The notes under the pieces: model-generated
Database searches by the model: none
What the model saw: only the letters and a program-made list of their open reading frames with translations
Told to the model about the DNA's origin: nothing
Shown here: positions 1 through 11,859 of the stretch, one piece after another
Position numbering within the stretch: position 1 is the stretch's first letter
Layout: each line of letters begins with the position of its first letter
Origin: Biscogniauxia marginata
Taxonomy: Eukaryota > Ascomycota > Sordariomycetes > Xylariales > Xylariaceae
Assembly: GCA_022695795.1 (NCBI GenBank)
Contig: MU404157.1
Coordinates: forward strand, 1-64,000
Direction: 5' to 3'
Length of the DNA stretch: 64,000 nucleotides
Made by a program: the position numbers and the translations under genes

Positions 1-118
1 CGCGCCGGCGGGGCTGCGGCGGGCGCGCGGGGGCGCCCCCGCCCCGCGCGCGCCGGCCCCCCCCCCCCCCGCGCCCCCCCCGCCGGGGCGCGCCGCCCCC
101 CCCCCCCCCCCCCGCCCC
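1..118. repeat. G/C-only low-complexity sequence at window edge
   Basis: Almost pure G and C with long C runs and no A or T until about position 119, where ordinary fungal intergenic sequence begins abruptly. Nothing else in the window resembles it. It could be a natural GC simple repeat, but the sharp edge and position at the very start fit a contig-end or read-error artefact better. Confidence 0.75.
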
Positions 119-732
119 AAGAAAACAAAGAAGAGGGTAGGTAGGGATAAATGAATGGAGAGCGGGAAGGTTGTATAAAGTACCCTAGGGTTATGAGGTT
201 CTGGAGACAAAAGATAGCGAAGGAAATGTGATACCAAAGATTACTCAGGAGCTTCTTATGATAATCTGTATGTGTATAAAACAGAGCCACGACGAATCAT
301 GTTTTACAGGTCAAAGAACTTTCGTCCCAGTCGAAGAAAGTCAGCCTAGCATTATGACTCAAGTGAATAAGCAGGTATAGCCCCCCTCCCCCCCTACCCC
401 CTTTTTTGTAAATATCTTTGCAAGTAATAACACATAGAGCAGCAAGCTCTTCCCTCTTCCCACCACCATTCACACTTCAATATCTATCTAGCTCTAGGAA
501 AGTTTTGAGGGTACGGGTTCGTAATCAAAAAAAAAAAGCCGGGTGGTCCTCTATTACAACGAATTTTACTTAAATCTTAATCGATAGGTAGGGAGGGTGG
601 TTAAACAGTCCTCCCCCCTTTTCCCAAACCTCCCTCCCTACCTTACGCCCATCAAAACTCCTTTCCCCTTCCCCTTACTCCCCCCCTTTTCTATTTGCCT
701 CCCAGTTAACGCCAGTCACCACTTAACTACTA
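119..732. other. Intergenic, 3' flank of the APSES gene
   Basis: No coding frame is supported here. It holds pyrimidine-rich tracts (C runs near 376-400 and 605-690), an A11-like run near 528, and presumably the 3' UTR of the minus-strand gene that ends at 733. No motif was recognised. Confidence 0.6.
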
Positions 733-2967
733 TTACATAGAATTAGACCTAACCCTCTTGATCCTCGGAAATGCCCTTCCTCCTCCTCCTCCTCTCCCAA
801 CATCACCCTCAGCCTCGCCCTCCCCACGCGGAGAAGAAGAACTCGTCTCCGACGCCGCCACCATGACGGCGCCTTCCCTGATAGTATTATCCTTCCCCGC
901 CCCTTTCCCGGCCATCATCATCCTGTCCCGGTCCCGCACGCTGAGGTTCATCAGCAGCAGCGCCGCCTTCTTGTCCGCGCCCCCCGCGAACATACCCGCG
1001 GCGTCGCCGGCCCCCCGCTTGTCACTGCTGCTGCTGCTGCTGTCCCCATCCTCGACATCGTTGTTGTCTTTGTAATCCTCGTTTTTCTCCTCTTTCACTG
1101 AGCTGTTGTTGTTATTGCTGTGATGGTGGTGGTGGTGGTGGTTGGTTACGCACTTCTGGCTCCGATTTTGGATGGGGGGTGGGATTGGGATATGAATTCG
1201 GCTGCTCTCGACGTGCTCGTAGTCGATGTGCGATGCTGATCTCTTGCTACTACTACTACTACTACTTCCGCAGCTGCCGTTGGGGAGGCTCCAGGATTGT
1301 TGCTGTTGCTGTTGCTGTGGCTGTGGTTGATGTTGACAATGAGGTTGATGGTAGTGGCGATGCTGTTGTAGGTGCGGATGAGAACGAGAATGGGAGTGCG
1401 AATGGGAACGCGGAGATGGGTATGCTGGCGGCGGCGGCGGTGGCGGAGGAGGAGGAGGAGGGGGAGGGGGAGGGGGAGGAGGGGGAGGGGGAGGTGGTAG
1501 GTGCGCTGTGGTGGTAAACCGCGGGACGGCGCTCAGCCAGGGGCTCGGTCCGTGTGTCTCGTAGTGTGATTGCGAGTGCTGATGCGACTGGTGCGGGTGC
1601 GGAAGCACATTCGCCGGTGTCCATGACGTGCTGGGGCGCAGAGTCGCCGGGCCCGCGGACGAGGACGAGGTCGGCGGCGGGATCGGTGAGTATATGAATC
1701 GCTGGTGCTGCTCACGGCCCATGCTGCTGCGGTCCGTGGTGGCGGGAGAGATGTCGCTATCCGTGTCGGTAGCATACGGGCTGTCGCAGACTCCTCCCCC
1801 CCCTCTTCCTCCTGCTCCTATTCCCGAGGTAGTAGTGATGAAGGTCTTCCGGACGCGGGGGCGAGGCTGGTGTCCGCTGTCGTCGTAGGGGCTCCGGAAC
1901 AGGCGCCGGTCCCGCTTCGGGCTGGTGCTGCCGACCGGGGAGGAAGAGGATGTTATCATTATGCTGTTATTGCTGTTGGTACTATTGTGGTTGTTATACT
2001 GTCTGCGGAAGTAGTCGGCCTCCCTGGTTGACTGGACCACGATCGCAGGATCGATGATCATGCGGCTGTACTCCGGCGCTTCCGAAGGTGTACAGAGCGA
2101 CGGAAAGTCAGGCCCAAATATGGGAATGAGGGCTCCTGCGATGTTGTGGCAGAATGTCGCGCAGACGGCTTTTGCGCAGTGGTACGGCATCCAATAGCCT
2201 TTGTCGGGGTATGGTACGTGGTTAGTTCGCCATGTTAAATAGGGGAAGGTGAATGAAAGGGGATAGATATGTACACACACACACACACCTTGAGCCATAA
2301 TTGAACCTCCCGTGATGCTGTGGGTGATCTCCTTGAGCCCAGGGTTTGAATTTAACATCTTGGCAGGAGTCGTCTACGACAGTTTGAGCTTAGTACACTC
2401 TCGTACCACTGTTGGAGGAGTAGCTAACCTTTGGATATTTACAACATTTAAAGAAAGGAGTCATGCGAACGAGGCCAACATTGTAGTCCCACATGACAGT
2501 ATACTCCGTGTCGTCCCCGGGGACTCTAAAAACGTATTGAAAGACTGTGATTGGGTCAACAAGGACTGATCCGGCTCCCGAAGCTCGGAACCATATTTTT
2601 CTTGGTTACCTTCGAAACTTTCTCGACCCGTCTTCTCGTAGAAGTCCTTCTTCCCGCTGTTGTAAGGGATGTGCCGAGAATACTCCTGTATCTTCCCGAG
2701 GGGGTAAACCTGGAACTTCTGAACTTGACGAAGCGAGGCTTGGTCAAGCCTCTCGAAAGGTAAAAAGTTGACTACGCCCTTGGGCTTGCTCTTCGTGAAC
2801 ACGGCTGCGTCTTTGGGCATCTTGTGCTTTGGTATCATGGGCCTATCCAGGAACGAGGAGTCATCTGCAAAGGAGGTCGTTGGGGACGACAAGGCTGGAC
2901 TTGGAGGAAACCGATTGATTGGTGGCCCTGGAGGGGCAGGATTAAGAATAGAAGCCAGTGAAAGCAT
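733..2967 (-). CDS. APSES-domain DNA-binding regulator (Xbp1-like)
   Basis: Probable sequence-specific DNA-binding transcription regulator, acting in the nucleus. Exons 2967..2610, 2544..2429, 2373..2289 and 2198..733 join in phase to 674 residues. The N-terminal third carries an APSES/KilA-N type domain (about residues 80-220): [35 protein letters not shown], then [13 protein letters not shown] and [17 protein letters not shown], which run cleanly across three introns. The C-terminal two thirds is low complexity: Ser, Asn, His and Gln runs plus 24 consecutive prolines (about 421-444), ending in a basic [10 protein letters not shown] tail. The start is the ATG before [14 protein letters not shown], typical of this fungal subgroup. 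Intron 3 has its 5' splice site inside a GT repeat. Placement in the Xbp1-like group rather than the StuA or Swi4/Mbp1 groups is inferred from the lack of ankyrin repeats and from recalled similarity. Confidence 0.88.
2273..2288. repeat. (AC)8 microsatellite at a splice donor
   Basis: Eight AC units on the plus strand, read as (GT)8 on the coding strand of the APSES gene. The first GT is the inferred donor of intron 3 (2288..2199), directly after ATGGCTCAAG. Confidence 0.85.
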
Positions 2968-5900
2968 GGCGGTGAGTGGCGATGGGGGAAATGTCTCGAA
3001 ACTAGATGGAGTTTTGCTGCAGGTGAAGTTGCGGGTGGTGTTCTACGAAAAGGGATATCGGAAGATGAAGGACAGGGAACCCAAGACAGCGCTTGCATCG
3101 GCAGGTCAGAGGGAAAAGGGGAAGAGAGGAAACCCAAGTCTTTTTGAACTTGGCAAACAGCTGAATCGCTGAAGCACGCCTTCGCGAGACGGCGAGCCGA
3201 TGTTAGCACAAGGGGCCGAGATTGCTTTCTTTCTTGACTGTACCCAGTCATGCAGCTATCTGCATAGCACTTGGCGGTGTCCGGTGCTGCCTTATTGACC
3301 GATGTATTCGGTGCAGCTTCCTTTGTCAAATATGTCTTGGAATCGACCTGTAGGAGTAGAGCAGCCCGTTTGTGTACTCCCACCGCTTTTTGGAAGATCG
3401 AGTTCAAAGCCACGAAGTGATAGGTGACGGGGGCCCAGGCGAGGTCAGGCGAGGGCAGACACTGTCGTGGGTGATCTATCTAAGACGAACACGGCCGAAC
3501 CGGCCTAGGAGGGTGATGGGGGAGGGAGGAAGGGATAATGACCGGCACATCGAACCTCCTGACGGGGCGTTTCGGGACTAGGTACTCCAGCTTCACCAAC
3601 CGATGCCGTCGACTCCGTCTCATTGCCGACAAGACAGACTCAGGCAAGTCTACATAAATATCAAGTCAACCCGCGGAACCCAGGACAACATCGAGGTTAA
3701 GCAAAGTTTCAGTGCATTTCACCAGCCCAGGCGCAAAGCCCGAAAGGGGTGATCACAGGCGACCGCATGACGCAGCAGATCTCTCGCTAGAGACAACAAA
3801 TGAGTTTGGCACAGCAAATATTTCGCTGTGGAGAGCCCAAACAGGGACCGGGCTTGTTTGAAAATGCATAGAAGATTTTTGACAGAAAGCATCTTCACGG
3901 CAGCCTGCAGATAGTGCCGTCCAAGCTTACCAGGCTAGGCGGGTTTTCTGAGGATAGGAGAACAAAGAGATGGCCGTGGTAAGTAGATTAGACCCCAGAC
4001 AAAGATTGCTCGACTCGACACACGTGTACCCAGGCCACCCAGCCTAGAGGGGGTAAGGGAGAGACACCTGATAACGATGTACCGCGAAGAGATCCTCCAC
4101 GGGTCCTTCTAACAAAGAGAAGCGATGATGACCTTCACTTTGGGCTTGACCGCCGAGAAGGCGACCGCTTTGGTGGAGAGAACTGTGCTTAGCCGTAGAC
4201 CACGCACGGGGCTCGTTTTCTTTTCCCTCGCTTGAAAGGATTCCGTGAGTCTTTCGAGAAGCGCTAGAGGTACCTGTCTAAGGGGACTTCCCGTCGACAT
4301 GGTCGGTATAGAATGCGGAGATTGCAGCTGTCACCACATCCACCCATGTTTTCTCCACGAGCCTAGATGTGTACAAGCACAAAAGAATCCTGTAGGAGAC
4401 ACAGAGACGGAGCCTAAGCCAACTCTGAACGGATGATCATCTACATCCAGACTAGCCCCTGTTGGTAATGAGTAGCTTTCGATGAATCATATAGTTCGTA
4501 CGAGAATCTAGTAGATGGTATGGATATATATAGATATATGACATGATCTTACAAAAAGGAAATCTTTGGATTCGATGGAGAGTGTTGATAGACAATAGTC
4601 GAGTGTGTGGCGTAGACAAGTAACCTGAAAGCTGTGAAGAAGGAACTGATCCGGCCGCCAACCCGCCGTCCCCTGAGGTCTGAGGTACTTCCAACGAAAA
4701 GCTACCGTGAGGGATCGGCTGGCTTGGACCTAGTGCTCCCCCAGTATGTTGCCCACACAGGTAATTCTCGAGTCATTGACCCCCTGAGCCTGTCTCTCAA
4801 CGCGTTGTGGTTCTGAGCGCACTAAGTTCTGCCGCTTTCCGCATGTTACCGAATTCTCAGCTGTAGACAAATCATTCCATCACGAATTCATGCCTACAAA
4901 CGGATATGGCAAGTGGAGTTTTCTTCACATAGGACAAGGTGAAGCACGGGTCTCTTACCCGTGCTTGTCAAGCTCCAAGGGGGGAGACTTGGAATTCAAG
5001 CTTATTGTGCCGTGTAATGGCTTGTAACATAGGTCGCGTGTATCATCTGAGTATCTTGTCTAGAGCCCAGCCCGGACTGCTTGACCCACCAGTTCTGGGT
5101 AGACGGGAGGCTGGACAGGCTATCCTGGCCTTTTGCCGTGAGGGATCAGGATGACGACGGAAGAGGAACCGACGGCTACAGAGGCAGACGGTATCGACTA
5201 GATAAGAGCTGGATAGATAGTGCCCGAATAGTAGCAACCGCCTTGTAGAGTCCCGAAATGGGCGTTGGGCAAGATGAAGGGGTTTCAGATGAGAGCACGG
5301 CTCCTCTTGTGGTACAGCATAGGGTGGCAGGAAAAGGAAGGGCTTTGGTGATTGATGCTAGGGTTGGTACAACCACATACCCCTGCAAAAAGGGGCGGCT
5401 ATACACAGTGTTCGGGAAATATTTATGCCTCTTTTCATCTTGGGAGGGACTGATAGCATAGCGTTGCACGAGCACAAAGCGTGGATGGCGGAGAATAACA
5501 GGCCAATAACTTACAGGAGAGCCCCAGGAAAGCCATGTGTTGCGGTATGACGAAAAGTCGTGGAAGCAGCGCGGATCTTGAGTTGGTCCTTGGGCGAGTA
5601 GTCTACTTCGAAGACGAAGACAGACGAATACAGAGGTGGTTGCGATTGCAGATTGACAGGTTGGGCTTTGCCGGTGCTGGATGTTGGTAAACGTTGGGTC
5701 GAGGATATCTAGATGCCTGTGACTTGTACTGTAGTGTATACTCTGTCCGGTGCCGTAGTATGCATTATAGGTATTACTGCTGGCTGCTTCGGATTCCTGC
5801 TGCTAGGCTTATTATTTATTTTACCTCCTCCATATTTGATTCTTTTGTAAACGAGGTTAGGGAGCTTCGATGCTTCGAACATATTACGAGTTTGGATTTA

Positions 5901-6630
5901 GTATAATCAGATGCCCGAGAAAGTACTATAACGCCGATTTCGAGAATTGGGATTGGGGTTGATGTATCGTGCATGCACATCACGATCGAATCAGGAAGAT
6001 GCATCTGTCCATGCGGCCAATCAACACACATTATCCAGTTCGGTTTATAGCAATACCCGGTTGGTGCATATACCTAGTATACCTAGGTACCTTGGGTATG
6101 CGTTTTTGGCTAAGTTCTGTGGCTAGTATGCTTTTAAGGCTGGTGCAGTTTGTGGCGCATTACTCCCTCCCTTACCTAAAACCCCCCGCCCAACCTTATA
6201 CAGACCAACAACACGACGCGCGCGCACGAAGGGCCAAGGCATGACTCGCAGCTGGGGGAACGTGGAATCCACCATTCAAATTCTACGAACAGGGAGCGGG
6301 ACCCAAGACGCGACCGCATTCACTAAAAAACTTACCAGATTTTGTTGTTTACACACAACACATGCACTCCCGCCATAACAACAATTGAGACGCACTGATC
6401 CCTCGCCGCACGAAATAAGCGAAATACAGCTAGGGTGTTTCAGTGCAAGGGAACATCACTCGTTTGTTCTCCCCATCTCACCATCTCTCACAATTCTATC
6501 ACGCTCGTTCTTTCGATTGGCCCACATCTCTTCGTGCCGGCCATCTCCCTTTTTCTTACCTCGCCGTTGCCCGTTATACTACACTCCGTTCGCATCATCC
6601 TTCGCATCATCCTTTGTCTCGTCCTCCACC
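2968..6630. other. Intergenic between divergent APSES gene and TOP2
   Basis: About 3.7 kb shared upstream region of two divergent genes. Open frames here are short, do not resemble known proteins and lack convincing splice partners. The TOP2-proximal part (about 6440-6620) is pyrimidine-rich, as is common in fungal 5' leaders. One ACCTAGGTACCT palindrome lies at 6081-6092. Long upstream regions are typical for APSES regulators, and much of this may be 5' UTR and promoter. No RNA gene was recognised. Confidence 0.55.
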
Positions 6631-9600
6631 ATGGACTCCGATATTGCGGAGGACTCGGTCTTTGATGACTTCGAGAACGACTCCGATGGCTTCTCGCCTG
6701 AGCCGGTATGCGACCAGCTCCCGCTCACCCAGACCTTCGTCTGAATACCCAGAATAAAAGACACTGATACGGTGCCATTGCAGAAACCTAAAGCAAAGAA
6801 AGCCGCAGCCAAGCCAGCAGTCAAGGCCGCGCCCAAGAAGATGGTTCAGACAACGCTAAAGGCGACTAAGGCTGCTCCCAAGAAGCGCGCAAAGCCCCAG
6901 AGCGATGATGACGACGATGCCAACTCGGACTTCTCGCACACCCCGCCAAGTGCGAAGAAGCAGAAAAAGGCTCCCGCCGCCAAAAAGACCAGCGGAAACC
7001 CGTTGGCCGAGATCGAGAACGACAGCATGATGCTGGATGGTGCTTCAGACTCGAAGCCCAAGAAGAAGTCTGCCACCGAGACATACCAGAAACTGACACA
7101 GCTGGAACATATCATCAAGCGACCTGACACATACATCGGCTCCGTCGAGCGCACCGAACAGCAGATGTGGGTCTTCAACAAGGAGACTACCCAGATGGAA
7201 CTACGCCCCAAGGTTGGCTACGTACCTGGTCTCTACAAGATATTCGACGAGATCCTTGTCAATGCTGCAGACAACAAGCAACGAGACCCTAGTATGTCGT
7301 ACTTGAAGGTCACCATCAACCGCGAGGAAGGGCAAATTACCGTCGAGAATAATGGAAAAGGTATCCCAGTCGAGATCCACGAGAAGGAGAAGGTATACAT
7401 TCCCGAGCTGGTATTTGGCCATCTGCTCGCTGGTTCCAACTTCGACGACGATGAGAAGAAAACCGTCGGTGGTCGCAACGGTTACGGTGCTAAGCTCTGC
7501 AATGTCTTCAGTACCGAGTTCACCCTAGAGTGTCAGGACTCGAAGAACGTGAAAAGGTACAAGCAGACCTGGAGGGACAACATGGGCAAGATGGACAAGG
7601 CGAAGATAAGCAGCAACAAGAGTAGTGATTTTGTTCGCGTCAGCTTCAAGCCGGACTGGCATAAGTTTGGCATGCCTGATGGCATTGACGACGACCTGGA
7701 GTCGTTACTCTACCGCAGAGTCTACGACATGGCTGGCACGGTCAGAGGAGTCAGGGTCTACCTGAATGATACCCACATCAAACTGGACTTCAAGAAGTAC
7801 TGTGAGATGTACGCTAAGGCCATCGCCCGTGAACGTGGCGACGAGGAAGAGGGCGGCGCTGCGCCTTCTGCTACCGTCATCTTGGAAGATTCCAAGGCTC
7901 ATCCTCGCTGGGAGATCGGTTTCGCAGTCTCGGACGGTTCATTCCAGCAGGTGTCGTTCGTTAATTCTATCGCCACTACAACAGGCGGGACTCATGTCAA
8001 CTATATCGCCGATCAGATCTGCGATTCGCTCCTGAAGACGCTGAATAAGAAGAAGAAGGGCCACTCTCTCAAGTCCAACCATATACGCAATCACATCTTC
8101 ATTTTCATAAACTGCCTAATCAACAACCCGGCGTTCAACTCGCAAACGAAGGAGCAAATGACGACTAAAACGAGTCAATTTGGAAGCAAATGCCCCTTGA
8201 CGGACGGATTCCTCAAGAAAATCAGTCAGACGGATGCAATCAACAATATCATTCACTTTGCCGAGCAGAAAGCTGACAAGATGCTTGCCAAGAGCGATGG
8301 CAACAAGCGCTCGAGAATCAGCAATGCGAAGCTCGTCGACGCTAACTTGGCTGGTACTAGACACGGCCCGGAGTGTACTCTAATCTTGACTGAAGGTGAC
8401 TCTGCCAAGAGTTTGGCGGTTGCTGGCCGTGCTATATTGGATCCCGACCGTATCGGAGTCTTCCCGCTCCGAGGAAAGATGCTTAACGTTCGTGACGCTA
8501 GTATCGATCAGATCTCCAAGAACCAGGAGATTCAGAACATCAAGCAATTCCTCGGCTTAAAGCACAAGCAGGTCTATACCGATACCAAGGGTCTTCGGTA
8601 CGGACACTTGATGATTATGGCGGATCAAGATCACGACGGCAGTCATATCAAAGGTCTTCTCATCAACTTCCTTCAAGTTCAGTTCCCGTCCTTGCTGAAA
8701 ATCCCCGACTTTTTCCAGGAATTCATCACACCCATCGTGAAGGTCTGGCAAGGGCCCAATCCCAAGAAACCCCAGAAACTTCTTTCGTTCTTCACCCAGC
8801 CTCAATACGAGGAATGGAAAGAAGCTCACAAATCCGAAGTCAAAAGGTGGCAATCCAAGTACTTCAAGGGGTTGGGTACAAGCTCGAACGAGGATGCCCA
8901 GGTCTATTTCAAGGATCTTGATAATCACCTGAAACAGTTCAGTACTATGAAGCCAGATGAAGCTGAATTATTTGAGTTGGCTTTCTCCAAGAAGAAGGCA
9001 GATGCTCGCAAGGAATGGCTGGGCAACTTCGTGCCCGGAACTTACCTCGACCACTCGACTAAGCAAGTCACATACAATGACTTTGTCAACAAAGAGTTGA
9101 TTCTGTTCAGTATGGCAGACAACATGCGGTCTATTCCTTCCGTCATCGATGGCCTGAAACCAGGTCAACGCAAGGTCATCTATGCCTGCTTCAAGAGAAA
9201 TATCATCAAGGACAAGAAAGTTGTTGAATTAGCTGGTTATGTATCCGAGCAAACTGCTTATCATCACGGCGAAGTATCTCTACAGCAGACCATTGTTGGT
9301 CTCGCCCAGAACTTTGTAGGGTCTAACAATGTCAATTGCTTAGAGCCCAGTGGAAACTTCGGTTCTCGACTTGCGGGTGGTTCGGATGCCGCCAGCGCTC
9401 GTTACATCCACACTCGTCTTTCTCCGTTCGCTCGGCGTGTCTTTCATCCATTAGATGAGCCTAACCTAGACCACCAAGTTGAGGACGGGAAGAGGATCGA
9501 ACCGAAGGTGTACGCTCCCATCCTTCCTATGGTCTTGGTCAATGGTGCTGATGGCATTGGTACGGGTTGGAGTACCTCGATTCCAAACTACCACCCGATG

Positions 9601-11859
9601 GATATCATCAAGAACATCAGGCGAAGAATGGGGCGTGAAGATGGTCCCGACGAAAAACCATTCGTGACAATGACTCCCTGGTTTCGAGGCTGGAAGGGTA
9701 CGGCACATCCCGCTGATGCGAACCGTTATCAGTTCAATGGAATCGCATACCAGGACGAAAAGAATCCTAATGAAGTGATTGTCACTGAATTACCCATTCG
9801 CATGTGGACTGATGACTTCAAGGCAAAGCTTGAGGATATCATCCGTGCTGAAAAGGCGCCGTCATTCATCAAGGACTACAAGGAGTTCAACGATCATCAA
9901 AATGTCCACTTCGAGATTCAATTGGACGAGAAGCACATGAAAGCGGCACTTGAAGAAGGCCTTCTTGAGAAGTTCAAGTTAGTCAAGCAAGTAGCCACAT
10001 CTAACCTTGTTGCATTTGATACTCGTGGTATGATCAGGAAATATGATAAAGTTGAGGACATCCTGGAAGAGTTCTACCATTACCGATTGGGAATGTATGA
10101 CAAGCGCAAGGTAAGTTGGGTGTTTTCATGATATTATTAATTCAGCGCTGACTAGCTTAGTCTTACTGGCTCGGCGTCTACCATGCCGACTATCGAAAGC
10201 TGAAGAACCAAGCTAGATTTATCCAGGAGATTATGGATAACAAGCTGGTAGTTTCTCGCAAGAAGAAGAAGGTCATTGTCGAAGAGCTTCGTGAGCGGAA
10301 ATACGAGTCATTTGTCAAGAGTGACGGCCAGAAGACGAAGTCGGAAGAGGAAGAGGACGCCGAAGAGGGCGGCGATCAGGAAGTGGAAAACGCCGAAATC
10401 GATGATGCACGTGGCTACGACTATCTTCTCTCCGTAAGTTTTGCCCATTTATCACTACTACCATATAACTTTTCTCTGACTCGAGCAGATGCCTATTTGG
10501 TCTTTCACCCAAGAGCGCCTTGATCGTCTCAAAGAGCAAATTACCAAGAAAAAGGCTGAGCATGACGAGCTAGAAGCTCTTAGTGAGAAGGACCTCTGGT
10601 GTAGAGACCTCGACGACTTTGAAGCCGAGTGGGAGAACCAGCTCAAGCTTGATGCTGAGATCAGTACTGGTATCCGCAAAATGGGCCGTCGTCAGTCCAA
10701 GAAGATCGGTGCCGGTGCTGGTCGTGGCCGCAAGGCGAAGGATGACGACGACTATGCGCCTGGTGCTAAATCGAAACCTGGCCCAAAGCCTGGAGCTAGA
10801 GCCAAGAAAGCTGAGCAGCCTGTTGAACGACATATACCACTAGCCTCGGCTAAGTTGGCACAGACGTTTGGACGAGCTCAAGTCGACGGACATGATTCAG
10901 ACCCATTCTCCGATGATGACTATGCCACTCTCAAGGGCAAGCCTGCCAAGAAGGAGAAGGCGCCTCCCGCAGAAGAGGAAGACGATGATGTGCCAGCCAA
11001 GGGCCGAGGCAAACGAGCCGCGGCTGTCAAGAAGAAAACCTGGATCGTGGATGACGAGTCAGAAAGCGATGACGATAAGATGTTGGGAGATGTTGGGGCC
11101 TTGGTTAAGGGCATTGGCAGTAGTACTGCCGAATCATCTGAGAACAAGACTGGCCGCCTTAGTTTGTTTGCCATGTCGCGCCCAGAGAGCAGCCACAGCA
11201 ATTCTACGGCTTTGAAGGTCAAGACTAAACCGTCGAAGACCTTCGACTTTGACAGCGATGACGATACCAACTACGAAATGCTTGCCAAGCCATCGCCACA
11301 CAAAAAGACTCGCAGCGAGGAATTAGATAGCTTCTTGTCTGAAGATGATCTGCCCTCTGTCCCTAAAGCTACAAGCAAGCTGAAGTCATCTACTTCCTCT
11401 GAGGAGTCGAGACCAAAAGCAGCCGCGGCCCCTGCTCCAGCAACCAAGAAAGCTCGTGGCCGTCCTGCAGTGGCAAAGAAAGACGCACCTGCGAAGAAGG
11501 CGACTGCGTCTAAGTCCAAGTCTACGCAACTATCGCCAGCAGCCAAGGCCTATGCCGCCAAAAAAGGCAGCAAGGCAAAGCCTAAGAGCGACCCCTTCGA
11601 TATGGAGGACGATGATGACGATGACGCCCCAGAGGCTGCTGACGAGCTAGATGATTCCCCTGCTCCGAGACCTGCGGCTCGTGCCAGACCGGGGCGCGCA
11701 GCCGCCAAGAAGGCCAAGCCCGTCTATGTCATCGACGACGATGACGATGACGATGAGGATGAGGATGAGGATGAGGAGGATGAGGAGGCGGATATCATGC
11801 AGGCTGATGATGACGATGACGAGGCAAGCGACGCGTTTGCTATGGATGATAGCGAATAA
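6631..11859 (+). CDS. TOP2: DNA topoisomerase II
   Basis: ATP-dependent type IIA topoisomerase; passes one duplex through another to decatenate and relax chromosomes in the nucleus. Exons 6631..6705, 6784..10110, 10161..10433 and 10489..11859 join in phase to 1681 residues, normal for fungal TOP2. Order seen: Lys/Ala-rich N-terminal segment; GHKL ATPase with TYIGSVER (about 141), VNAADNKQRD, NNGKGIPV and GGRNGYGAKLCN; transducer; TOPRIM with EGDSAKS (Glu about 562) and DQDHDGSH (Asp 639/641/643), the Mg-binding residues; winged-helix region with AASARYIHTR, whose Tyr (about 899) should be the nucleophile; then a long Lys/Asp/Glu-rich C-terminal tail. The first exon encodes only 25 residues (MDSDIAEDSVFDDFEN...) and is followed by a 78-nt intron. 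It converges with the reticulon gene. No lesion seen. Confidence 0.98.

Noticed and set aside
1179..2031. Several long frames opposite or overlapping the APSES gene
   Set aside because: They arise from its repetitive codons; the spliced APSES model explains the region.
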